DNA of 55,785 nucleotides from Spirochaetales bacterium (GTDB lineage: Bacteria > Spirochaetota > Spirochaetia > SZUA-6 > JAFGRV01), in NCBI GenBank assembly GCA_016935735.1, contig JAFGQK010000241.1:1-55785 (forward strand), read 5' to 3'. Below, in pieces: positions 1 through 8,054 of the stretch (positions within the stretch are counted from its first letter, which is position 1; every line of letters begins with the position of its first letter). Position numbers and translations under genes: made by a program. The notes beneath the pieces are model-generated. The model was not told where the DNA came from. It made no database searches and saw nothing but the letters and a program-made list of their open reading frames with translations.

Positions 1-83
1 GAATCTGAAAGGCATAGCCTTTATAATCAATATAATAAGGAGGAAATAGACCACCTCCAAAGGAGGTGGTTTCCTTTTGATAA
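1..83 (-). mobile_element. R1 palindromic element, copy 1 (cut by window edge)
   Basis: This is the left half of a small interspersed element that recurs at 17157-17285 and 29528-29655. In minus orientation it shows the conserved end, then a hairpin with CCACCTCC and GGAGGTGG arms (about 51-70), then the short AAAGGC/GCCTTT hairpin near 8-22. The second large hairpin of the family would lie before position 1. The two-hairpin design resembles non-autonomous IS200/IS605-type elements, which is an inference because no transposase is present. The element ends only about ten bases before the start codon of the next gene. Confidence 0.6.
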
Positions 84-92
84 TGAATAATA

Positions 93-1589
93 ATGATACT
101 TGTATTTGATTTTGGCACGACAGTCCTTAAAGGAGGGATTATTGATCTGAAAGGATCGTTAGCCGCATATGTAAGGCAATCCCTTATTTATCCCTTTCAA
201 ACGGATTCAGACATTAACAGTCCGTCCCCGGAAAAATGGATAGAAATATTCATATCTGTTTCACAAAAGCTTATACATACAATAAAAAGTATGGACATAA
301 AAGCACCGGTTGAAGGGGTGGTGATAAGCGGGAATGGACCCACTTTTGTCCCTGTTGATGCAAAGGGTTCTCCTGTTTGTAATGCAATATCATGGGCGGA
401 TATACAAAGCAGGAAATATATAAAAGAACTCGGGGAAAAGACAGATAAACTGGTTGACCCGTCATTTTATCTTGCAAAGGCTTATATGCTTTTTAAACAA
501 AAGCCTGAACTGTATGAACAGGTACGGTGGTTTCTCCCCTGCCCGGAATATATCAGCTTTTTCCTTACAGGAAACGCCAATACGTTTCTTCCTGCCCCGG
601 GATATACCGCTTATATGTGGACAGATGATGTTATCATAAAAACCGGGATGGATAAAGATAAATTTCCTCCTTTTATACTCATGGGAAGTGAAACAGGAAA
701 AGTAGGCAAGGCAGCCGGCGCAAAAACCGGGATACCGCCGGGAATCCCGGTTTTTGCAGGGGGGCCGGATTTTATCATGTCCCTGTTGGGAACAGATACG
801 ATGCAGGTGGGCCGGATATGTGACAGAACAGGAACATCTGAAGGAATCAATGTCTTTCATCATTCTCCTGTTCATACAAAAAACCTGACAACCTTTCCCC
901 ATATACGTGAAGGATTTTATCATATATCCTGTGTCATTCCTTTTGCAGGAAAAGTCCTTAACTGGTTTTTTGATTTATTACATAAAAAACCGGATGAGTA
1001 CAGACAATTTTATTCATCTCTACCCCATATTCCCCCCGGTTCGGATGCACTTATTTTTCTTCCTCATGTTGAACAGACCAAATCATCCCTCTGGCCTTCT
1101 TACCGGAAAGGAGTATTTGCAGGTCTTACCATTGAGCATAAAAAGGAACATCTTTTTAAAGCAATTATCGAAGGGACCGGGTACACAATCCGGGAGATTT
1201 TTGAATTGTTTGAAAAAGAGGGGTTGAACAGTGAAGAGGTGAGGGTTTCCGGGATACAGGCATCATATGAAGAATGGAATACAATCCGGGCCAATATACT
1301 GGGCAGGAGGATGCTCGTACCCACTATCAAGGATACGGAGCTTACCGGATGTGCATGTGTCGGGTATACCTCGCTTGGATACTTCGGGAGTTTTCACAAT
1401 GCATCGGAGCACATGGTATGTATAGAAAAAATAATTGAACCTGATGCAGGGATACACCGGATCTACACTGATTTGTATGATATTTATAAAAAGATCTACA
1501 ATCAGACAAATCCGGCTTTACAGGAACTTAATGAGATGAGAAGAATGACATTGAGGAGTGTTCAACATAAGTTAAACCCAGATTGTTAG
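93..1589 (+). CDS. FGGY-family carbohydrate kinase (xylulokinase-like)
   Basis: This 498-residue protein begins with the FGGY phosphate-binding signature DFGTTVLKGG. It keeps the substrate-side motif SWADIQS near residue 100 and the Asp of GGPDFIMSLLG near residue 225, which corresponds to the catalytic base in xylulokinases. Such enzymes phosphorylate a sugar or polyol with ATP in the cytoplasm. The adenosine-loop motif, usually GGGA-S, reads SGIQAS near residue 390, so the family member is divergent and the substrate cannot be named. No transporter or isomerase gene lies beside it. There is no Shine-Dalgarno sequence at normal spacing: the only GGAGG lies in the R1 hairpin about 25 bases upstream. 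An overlapping eight-codon ORF starts at 83. Confidence 0.85.
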   Translation: MILVFDFGTTVLKGGIIDLKGSLAAYVRQSLIYPFQTDSDINSPSPEKWIEIFISVSQKLIHTIKSMDIKAPVEGVVISGNGPTFVPVDAKGSPVCNAISWADIQSRKYIKELGEKTDKLVDPSFYLAKAYMLFKQKPELYEQVRWFLPCPEYISFFLTGNANTFLPAPGYTAYMWTDDVIIKTGMDKDKFPPFILMGSETGKVGKAAGAKTGIPPGIPVFAGGPDFIMSLLGTDTMQVGRICDRTGTSEGINVFHHSPVHTKNLTTFPHIREGFYHISCVIPFAGKVLNWFFDLLHKKPDEYRQFYSSLPHIPPGSDALIFLPHVEQTKSSLWPSYRKGVFAGLTIEHKKEHLFKAIIEGTGYTIREIFELFEKEGLNSEEVRVSGIQASYEEWNTIRANILGRRMLVPTIKDTELTGCACVGYTSLGYFGSFHNASEHMVCIEKIIEPDAGIHRIYTDLYDIYKKIYNQTNPALQELNEMRRMTLRSVQHKLNPDC

Positions 1590-1623
1590 TAACAAGGTGG
1601 ATTCAGGGAGTTACCAAATAATG

Positions 1624-1773
1624 GAGGTTCTTGTAAAAATACTATATTTACTGCAAGAACCAGCCTTAGCAACAGTGGAGTATTTCTATTTCCTTTTAGT
1701 ATAATAAAATAAAAATACTCCGAGGCCTCATGCAAAAAATCCTTAAATACTATTGGATTTTTGCACGAGGCTC
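1624..1773 (+). repeat. R2 triple-hairpin repeat, copy A
   Basis: This 150-bp element matches the reverse complement of 44064-44213 over its whole length, with the same length and scattered substitutions. It consists of three consecutive hairpins: arms GGTTCTTG/CAAGAACC, arms GAGTATTT/AAATACTC, and a long one running from GCCTC to GAGGC around TTAAATACTATTGG. The ends are imperfect inverted repeats (GAGGTTC and GAGGCTC). It lies between the FGGY kinase and the HD gene and ends 31 bases before the HD start codon. Confidence 0.8.
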
Positions 1774-1804
1774 AATGGTAATAATTTTAGTAATGGAGGT
1801 AGAG

Positions 1805-2371
1805 ATGTCAAAAGAAATTACCCGTGAAAGGGCTATAGAGCTCCTTAATGAGTATATAAAAAATCCGAGCATGATAAAACATTGCCTTGCATCAGAAGCA
1901 GTATTGGGAGCTATTGCCGAACATCTTGGAGAAGACAGGGGGAAATGGGCAATGGCAGGGCTTTTACATGATCTTGATGTGGAAATAACAAATGCGGATC
2001 TTCATGTTCACGGCAGGGAAACGGTACATCTTTTAAAAAACGAAGGGGTGGATGGTGAGATAATCGAAGCAATCAGCCTGCATAATGAACTTTCTAGCGG
2101 GAAAAAAAGGAGTACAAAATTTCATCATGCTCTTGCAGCAGGCGAAACAATTACCGGTCTGATTATTGCCGCCACATTAGTATACCCCGATAAGAAGATA
2201 AACAGTGTCAAACCCAAATCAATAATAAAAAGAATGAAAGAAAAAGCTTTTGCCGCATCAGTAAACAGGGATATTATCCGGGAATGCGAGATAATCGGTA
2301 TCCCCCTGGCCGGGTTTGCCGAAATATCCCTTAAAGCAATGCAGGGAATAAGCGATAAACTGGAATTATAG
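1805..2371 (+). CDS. HD-domain (HDIG-type) phosphohydrolase
   Basis: This 188-residue cytoplasmic protein carries the HD metal-binding pattern: an early His (IKHCLASE), the HD doublet in GLLHDLDVE, a His in HGRETVHLL and another in ISLHNELS. HD proteins hydrolyse phosphate esters or nucleotides using bound metal ions; the substrate here is unknown. The start is set at 1805 because GGAGG lies five bases before it. The open frame extends upstream to 1730 but that part reads through the R2 repeat. The 238 bases after the stop hold a partly palindromic repeat and no gene. Confidence 0.85.
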   Translation: MSKEITRERAIELLNEYIKNPSMIKHCLASEAVLGAIAEHLGEDRGKWAMAGLLHDLDVEITNADLHVHGRETVHLLKNEGVDGEIIEAISLHNELSSGKKRSTKFHHALAAGETITGLIIAATLVYPDKKINSVKPKSIIKRMKEKAFAASVNRDIIRECEIIGIPLAGFAEISLKAMQGISDKLEL

Positions 2372-2490
2372 CAGGACACTCATTTCATTTTAGTTATAAA
2401 TGGCAGGAATAAATAATCATCGGATTTAATGTAAAAAAATGTCACGTGGTAAGAACATAGCTCCGCAAATTATTTAATGGAAGAAAAGGG

Positions 2491-2560
2491 AAACCACCAA
2501 TTACACAGATTACACAGAAATAGATAGAAAAATCTGTATAACCGGTGTAATCTGTGGTTT
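2491..2560. repeat. Imperfect inverted repeat with ACAGATTACAC arms
   Basis: CACAGATTACAC at 2504-2515 is perfectly complementary to GTGTAATCTGTG at 2545-2556, with a 29-base loop; flanking AAACCA and TGGTTT extend the pairing. It lies between the convergent HD and pgi genes and could end transcription from both sides, although it has no run of T. The motif looks like a dispersed intergenic repeat rather than a standard terminator. Confidence 0.5.
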
Positions 2561-2609
2561 CATCTCATTATTGTGGAAAATCGAAATTCCTGGACAATAA
2601 AACAGGTTA

Positions 2610-4289
2610 TTACTTCTTCTTCTTTTCCAGGTAATACCGTATAAGTTCATTCGTTGAATTGTCATGATGAAAAACAACTCCGGGATCCTTTTCTCCCTGT
2701 TCCAGCTCGGAAAGAATATTTTTCGCAAGTTGTTTTCCCAATTCCACACCCCACTGGTCATAACTGTAGATATTCCATATAACACCCTGTGTGAATATTT
2801 TATGTTCGTACATGGCAACAAGTGCACCGAGTATCCGGGGGGTAAGCAGATCGAACATAATGCTGTTTGTCGGTCTGTTCCCTTTAAACACCTTATACCT
2901 GTAGAGTTTTTCTATCCCGGCTTCCGTATAGCCTGCTTTAAAAAGATTTTCCTTTCGCGGTTCTTCATCCCTCTTTACCTCATCCAGGGTTTTGCCGTTC
3001 ATAAGCGCTTCTGTCTGTGCGATAAAATTGGCAATAAGCTTCCTGTGATGATCGCCTAACGGGTTATGGGTGTTTGCCGGTGCGATAAAATCACAGGGGA
3101 TAAATTTCGTTCCCTGGTGAATAAGCTGATAAAACGCATGCTGGCCGTTTGTTCCCGGTTCCCCCCAGATAATCGGGCCGGTCTGCCAGGTAACTTCATT
3201 TCCGTTTTTATCCACATATTTCCCGTTGGATTCCATATCCCCCTGCTGGAAGTAAGCCGGGAAACGGTGCAGATACTGGTCATAAGGAAGAATTGCATGG
3301 GTTTCTGCATTAAAAAAATTATTATACCAGATCCCGAGGAGAGCGAGGGTGACGGGGATATTTCTCTCCGGTGGTTCCGTTAAAAAATGATTGTCCATTT
3401 CGTGTGCACCAGAAAGGAATTCAATAAAGTTTTCATACCCGATCATAAGCATTATGGAAAGACCGATTGCAGACCAGGAAGAATAACGGCCGCCCACCCA
3501 GTCCCAGAATTCGAACATGTTTTTACTGTCAATCCCGAACGCTTCCACTTCTGCTTTGTTTGTTGATACTGCGACAAAATGATAAGGAACCGCGGCAGCA
3601 TTTCCACAAAATCGTTCAAGAACAAATCCCCGTGCACTTTTTGCATTAGTAATAGTTTCCTGGGTGGTAAATGTTTTTGATGAGACAATAAACAATGTCT
3701 GTTCCAGATCCACCTTTTTTAATGTTTCTGCAAGGTGTGTTCCATCGATATTGGAAACAAAGAAGCATTCAGGTCCATCCCCGTAAGGTTTAAGGGCTTC
3801 GGTAATCATAAGGGGCCCAAGGTCAGATCCTCCAATCCCTATATTAACAACGTAGCGAATTTGTTTGCCGGTAAAACCTTTCCATTCCCCACTTCGCACA
3901 CGGTGTGAAAAATCACACATCTGTTCCAAAACCCTGTTTACATCCGGCATCACATCCTTTCCGTTCACATAAATGGGTCTATTTGCACGGTTCCTTAAAG
4001 CAATATGAAGAACAGCCCTTTTTTCCGTTTCATTTATCTCCTCCCCGTTCCACATAGCCTTTTTTGCACTGTCAAAATCCGCTTCCTTAAGCAGTTTACG
4101 GAGTAGAGACATCGTTTCTTCCATAATAATGTTTTTACTGTAATCAAGATACAACCCGCATGCTTCTATAGTAAACCGTAAAGCCCGCCTGGTATCCTCT
4201 TTGAACAGGTCTTTTAACTGCCACCTGCCGGCTTCCTCCTTGTGAGATTTCAATTTTTTCCAGGTATCTGTCATATCAATGGCATTCAT
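2610..4289 (-). CDS. pgi: Glucose-6-phosphate isomerase
   Basis: The 559-residue product interconverts glucose-6-phosphate and fructose-6-phosphate in glycolysis and gluconeogenesis. The family signatures are plain: [25 protein letters not shown] and the [17 protein letters not shown] region with the catalytic Glu and His. Length is typical of the long bacterial form. The ATG is preceded by AAGGAG at good spacing. It is the last gene of the minus-strand block that starts with pheS, separated from glyA by a 200-base gap filled with a repeat array. Confidence 0.97.
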   Translation of the reverse strand: MNAIDMTDTWKKLKSHKEEAGRWQLKDLFKEDTRRALRFTIEACGLYLDYSKNIIMEETMSLLRKLLKEADFDSAKKAMWNGEEINETEKRAVLHIALRNRANRPIYVNGKDVMPDVNRVLEQMCDFSHRVRSGEWKGFTGKQIRYVVNIGIGGSDLGPLMITEALKPYGDGPECFFVSNIDGTHLAETLKKVDLEQTLFIVSSKTFTTQETITNAKSARGFVLERFCGNAAAVPYHFVAVSTNKAEVEAFGIDSKNMFEFWDWVGGRYSSWSAIGLSIMLMIGYENFIEFLSGAHEMDNHFLTEPPERNIPVTLALLGIWYNNFFNAETHAILPYDQYLHRFPAYFQQGDMESNGKYVDKNGNEVTWQTGPIIWGEPGTNGQHAFYQLIHQGTKFIPCDFIAPANTHNPLGDHHRKLIANFIAQTEALMNGKTLDEVKRDEEPRKENLFKAGYTEAGIEKLYRYKVFKGNRPTNSIMFDLLTPRILGALVAMYEHKIFTQGVIWNIYSYDQWGVELGKQLAKNILSELEQGEKDPGVVFHHDNSTNELIRYYLEKKKK

Positions 4290-4333
4290 GTGTTTCTCCT
4301 TTTATATAATACGGTTTTACTGTGTTCTTGTCC

Positions 4334-4489
4334 TGGCAGTTCCGTCCCTGGTGGTACACTATTTCTCCAGGCAGGAGCTCCGTCCCCCGGGGAATGTACT
4401 TTTTTTCCAGATGGGAGCTCCGTCCCCCGGTCAGGAGCTCCGTCCCCCCGGGACTGCACTATTTTTCCAGGCAGGAGCTCCGTCCCTCC
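4334..4489. repeat. GC-rich tandem array of GGAGCTCCGTCCC units
   Basis: The motif GGAGCTCCGTCCC starts at 4374, 4414, 4434 and 4474, with a degenerate copy near 4335. Spacings are 40, 20 and 40 bases, so the array is built on a 40-base unit with one half unit. Between units lie segments of the type ACTATTTTTCCAGGCAG. GAGCTC is itself palindromic. The array fills the gap between glyA and pgi and reaches exactly to the glyA stop codon. Its base composition is far more GC-rich than the surroundings. Confidence 0.8.
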
Positions 4490-5781
4490 TACATCTGTCC
4501 GGTACTTAAGGGATGAATAATCTTTTTCCCCGGTAATATGAAATGATCCGGAACCGGGAATTGTGAGCAGAGAAGGAGTACTTCCCTGTTTACTTTCTCT
4601 ATAACTGATTCCCTGTCCAGATTCTCTACTACAGTATGGATAAAGCGGGCAATCTCATCCATCTGTTCCTCCTTCATCCCCCGGGTCGTTACGGCAGGTG
4701 TTCCGATTCGAATCCCGTTGGGATTAAGCGGTGATGATGTGTCCCCGGGAATGGTATTAAAGTTTGTTACTATTCTTGCACGGTCAAGAGCTTTTGCCGT
4801 CTTTTTCCCGGGTATTCCCTTGTTCCTCAGATCGATAAGGATAAGATGATTATCTGTTCCATCAGACATTAATTTGAATCCGTACTCCATTAATTTTTCT
4901 GCGAGACGGCGGGCATTTTTAATAATCTGTCCGGCATATTCAATAAATTCAACAGTATCCGCTTCTGCCAGGGCAACTGCAATTGCAGTAATTGTATGCA
5001 TATGCGGCCCCCCCTGCTGCCCGGGAATAATCGCTTTATCGACCTTTTCTGCATGTTCCTCTTTGCAGAGAAGCATCCCTCCCCTGGGGCCCCGCAGGGT
5101 TTTGTGCGTTGTTGTTGCAACAATGTCCGCATAGGGTACGGGACTGGGATGAAGACCTGCTACCACAAGACCGGAAATATGTGCTATATCACTGACATGA
5201 AAGGCACCGACCTTTCCGGCAATCTCACCGAACCGCTTAAAATCGATCTCACGGGGATATGCCGTATACCCGGAGATAATGATCTTTGGATGAATCTTTT
5301 CCGCCAGTTTCTCTATTTCATCATAATCAAGTCTTCCTGTTGCCGGATCTACAGTATAGTGGGCTGCATTGAATATCTTGCTGGTAATACTCCCTTTTGA
5401 ACCGTGGGTCAGATGCCCGCCGGAGGAAAGCAACAGCCCCATAATCGTATCACCCGGATGTGCCAGGGCATTATATGCAGCAAGGTTTGCCACAGAGCCT
5501 GAATACGGCTGGACATTCGCATGATCTGCCTTAAAGATCTTTTTTGCCCGTTCAATGGCCACGGTTTCAATAAGATCTGTTACCTGCTGCCCTTCATAAT
5601 ACCGCTTTCCCGGATACCCTTCTGCATATTTATTGGTAAGACAGCTTCCTGTGGCAAGCATCACTGCCTTTGATACATAATTCTCTGATGGAATTAATCT
5701 TATTACGCCGCTCTGGCGGGCCTGTTCCTGCCGGATTAATTCATAAATCTGCGGATCATATTGTTCAAGTGCCGAAAACAT
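4489..5781 (-). CDS. glyA: Serine hydroxymethyltransferase
   Basis: This 430-residue PLP enzyme converts serine and tetrahydrofolate to glycine and methylene-tetrahydrofolate. The PLP lysine motif VATTTHKTLRGPRGG is present, as are the N-terminal LIPSENYVS and KYAEGYPGKRYYEG motifs. AGGAG precedes the ATG by about eight bases. It follows the adenosine-specific kinase gene after 78 bases on the same strand. Functionally it supplies the one-carbon units that the folate genes at 44-46 kb would carry. The last codons abut the GC-rich repeat array. Confidence 0.97.
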   Translation of the reverse strand: MFSALEQYDPQIYELIRQEQARQSGVIRLIPSENYVSKAVMLATGSCLTNKYAEGYPGKRYYEGQQVTDLIETVAIERAKKIFKADHANVQPYSGSVANLAAYNALAHPGDTIMGLLLSSGGHLTHGSKGSITSKIFNAAHYTVDPATGRLDYDEIEKLAEKIHPKIIISGYTAYPREIDFKRFGEIAGKVGAFHVSDIAHISGLVVAGLHPSPVPYADIVATTTHKTLRGPRGGMLLCKEEHAEKVDKAIIPGQQGGPHMHTITAIAVALAEADTVEFIEYAGQIIKNARRLAEKLMEYGFKLMSDGTDNHLILIDLRNKGIPGKKTAKALDRARIVTNFNTIPGDTSSPLNPNGIRIGTPAVTTRGMKEEQMDEIARFIHTVVENLDRESVIEKVNREVLLLCSQFPVPDHFILPGKKIIHPLSTGQM

Positions 5782-5859
5782 AATGGTACTCCTGTAAAAA
5801 CAAAGTGATTTGGGCTCTCCTTAATGATTACTGAAATAACCCTTTCACTCTACGGATAA

Positions 5860-6342
5860 TCAAAACTTATATCCGAATTTTCTTAACATCTCTTTTCTCG
5901 CTTTTTTATCTTCACCGGTTTCTACACCCTTTGGGGCATAACCGTCTATTACACCGATAATACCACTGCCCTGGTCTGTCTTTCCAATAATAACCTGGAG
6001 TGGATTTGCAGTAGCGCAAAAGATCCCGGCTACTTCCTGGCAGCTTTTTATCTGGTTTAAGATATTAATGGGAAAAGAATCCTTTATTACCAGGTAAAAT
6101 GTATGTCCTGCCCCGATTTTTTCTGCACACCGAACAGCATCCTTGATAAGACCCTGGTCATTTCCCTCTATCCGTATAAGACAGGGACCGGAAGCCTCAC
6201 AAAATGCAAGCCCGTACTTGATACCCGGGACAGAGGTAATAACGATTTCCGCAATATCTTCAGCCGTTTTTATAAAATGCGATTGTCCAATAATAATATT
6301 GCAATTCTCACTCCATTGTAAATCGATACAGCTTACTTCCAT
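5860..6342 (-). CDS. Adenosine-specific kinase family protein (DUF355)
   Basis: The 160-residue product matches the small family first described from archaea as adenosine-specific kinase: a conserved start EVSCIDLQWSENCNIIIGQS, the central SVPGIKYGLAFCEASGP and the GIFCATANPLQVIIG and GIIGVIDGYAPKGVE segments. The family is mostly archaeal or anaerobic-bacterial and is reported to phosphorylate adenosine; the role here is inferred from that. The start at 6342 has AAGGAG eight bases upstream; a longer open frame to 6399 would run into pheT. It begins two bases after the pheT stop, so it is almost surely co-transcribed with pheST. Confidence 0.85.
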   Translation of the reverse strand: MEVSCIDLQWSENCNIIIGQSHFIKTAEDIAEIVITSVPGIKYGLAFCEASGPCLIRIEGNDQGLIKDAVRCAEKIGAGHTFYLVIKDSFPINILNQIKSCQEVAGIFCATANPLQVIIGKTDQGSGIIGVIDGYAPKGVETGEDKKARKEMLRKFGYKF

Positions 6343-6344
6343 GG

Positions 6345-8054
6345 CTATACTCCTTCTGCTTTTAATAATATATCCAGATCGATTTCCACACCTGCACATG
6401 GCATCTGGATTCCCCAGTTTTCGAGTACCGAGGGATGAAATTCGCCCAGGATTCCCACCAGTTGATCTGTATAGTAGATCAGGGCAGTCCTTCCCGGGAT
6501 AAACCGCGGGTCTTCTGTTTCTTTAAGGAGATATGTTTTAGAAAGATAGAAAAAGAAGGCAGAAACGTATGCGTTCATATCATTAAACCCCGCGTCTTTA
6601 TTTGCTTCCAGAAATGCACAATAGTTTTTCGTTATTGAACCGTAGTTTTCTGCAGGATCTATGAATGCGACTTTCCCGGTTTCAAAAATTTTATGCGGAT
6701 ACACCGCATTTGCAGAGACGGATTCTGATGCAAGAAGATTCGGCAATATGGATTTCCTGACCATTGCATAATTTTCTGTCATAGGATTCTGGATATGAAT
6801 AAATCCGGAATCCGGGACATTCATCTTTTCAATAAAATCCGATCGTGAACCAAGGTAATTGTAAATCATTTCCGTAAACCCCAGTCCCACCATGATATCC
6901 CGTACCTCCCGGGAAAATACTTCTGCCCGGGATAATCTTCCGATTGTATAATCCCCCGGCATTTCCGGTATAAAACTATCCATACCCCTCCCGATCATTA
7001 TTTCCTCTACAATATCCACAGGATGTAAAAAATCGTTTCTGTACGGAGGCGGGGAAAGAATAACCGTATTCTTTTCTGTTGTTACCTGGTTTCCTGCTTT
7101 TGCTATACTCGCTGCCGCTTCATCCGGGGTAATGGTTTCACCCAGTAATTTTGCTCCAAATGACACTTCCAGGGATATATTTTTCTGAAAATAAAATGGA
7201 GTAGGGATTTCCCTGCCGTATAGTGTATCATAGGGATACGAGACAAGTACAGGAAGTATATCATATCCGAAGTCAGCAAAATCGCATGCCACGATGGATG
7301 CTGCAAGAAGAAGGGTATCGATATAAATTCCGGTAAGCTCGATAAAAAGGAAGCTGTCTCCCGGTTCCAGGGCACCAAGGGTGGCACTGTTGATAATCGG
7401 CGGAAAGCTTAGCACATCATCCTTTGCATCCTTTAAAAACGGAAATTTCTCGAATTGATGAACAATCCAGCCAAACTCCACCCCTTTGGGGTGATCGGTA
7501 AGTATTTCCCGGAGATTCATCCTGCGTTGAAAACCAAGCGGGACAAAGGAAGTTTTTACCGGATCGGCTGCACAGTAGGACACAGGATATTGAATCATAT
7601 CTGCCCTGTATACACCCATGGCAATAGATTTTCGCTTTTGTCCGTAATTCCCGCAGATTTTTTCCTGGGTCTGGATAATATCAATAAGAAAGGATTCTTC
7701 AATCGGTTTACCCTTTGCAGCAAAAGCTGCAATATACGGCCGTATATCCTTAAGGTTGGGATCGACTTTTATAATACGGTCCCCGGTCTCTTTCATATCT
7801 TCTTTCATTGAGAAAAAGTCATAAACAGGCAGCCCACACCCAAGAAGGATTTTTACCTGTCTTGCCAGACCTGCAGTGGACCAGAGATCCGGTCTGTTTG
7901 TATCATTGAGTTCGATTTTTAAGATGCCTTCCGATTCATCCCAATCGTCCAGTTCCGCTTTTGCACCGGGGAGTATCCGGATAAGTTCATCCTCATCTAA
8001 TTTTTTCCCGATAAGCGAGAAAAAGGCCTTTTCATTCACTTCAATTTTCGGCAT
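6345..8054 (-). CDS. pheT: Phenylalanyl-tRNA synthetase beta subunit, archaeal/spirochaetal type
   Basis: At 569 residues this is the short archaeal/eukaryotic-type beta subunit, not the roughly 800-residue bacterial form with tRNA-binding and FDX-ACB domains. The sequence shows the N-terminal region DLWSTAGLARQVK, the B3/4 editing region, the B5 region (PPYRNDFLHPVDIVEEIMIG near residue 340) and the C-terminal synthetase-like core ending in GILGEFHPSVLENWGI. It pairs with PheS to charge tRNA-Phe. Its start lies inside the last codons of pheS (14-base overlap), which indicates translational coupling. Confidence 0.95.
   Translation of the reverse strand: MPKIEVNEKAFFSLIGKKLDEDELIRILPGAKAELDDWDESEGILKIELNDTNRPDLWSTAGLARQVKILLGCGLPVYDFFSMKEDMKETGDRIIKVDPNLKDIRPYIAAFAAKGKPIEESFLIDIIQTQEKICGNYGQKRKSIAMGVYRADMIQYPVSYCAADPVKTSFVPLGFQRRMNLREILTDHPKGVEFGWIVHQFEKFPFLKDAKDDVLSFPPIINSATLGALEPGDSFLFIELTGIYIDTLLLAASIVACDFADFGYDILPVLVSYPYDTLYGREIPTPFYFQKNISLEVSFGAKLLGETITPDEAAASIAKAGNQVTTEKNTVILSPPPYRNDFLHPVDIVEEIMIGRGMDSFIPEMPGDYTIGRLSRAEVFSREVRDIMVGLGFTEMIYNYLGSRSDFIEKMNVPDSGFIHIQNPMTENYAMVRKSILPNLLASESVSANAVYPHKIFETGKVAFIDPAENYGSITKNYCAFLEANKDAGFNDMNAYVSAFFFYLSKTYLLKETEDPRFIPGRTALIYYTDQLVGILGEFHPSVLENWGIQMPCAGVEIDLDILLKAEGV

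Noticed and set aside
462-923. Antisense frame of 153 codons in the FGGY kinase
   Set aside because: It is a shadow of a well-supported gene; no ribosome-binding site and no protein-like pattern.
1730-1804. N-terminal extension of the HD protein
   Set aside because: The 25 codons are the last part of the R2 repeat and its flank; the ideal ribosome-binding site lies before 1805.
5860-6399. Longer start for the adenosine-specific kinase
   Set aside because: It would overlap pheT by 55 bases; the conserved family start and ribosome-binding site are at 6342.
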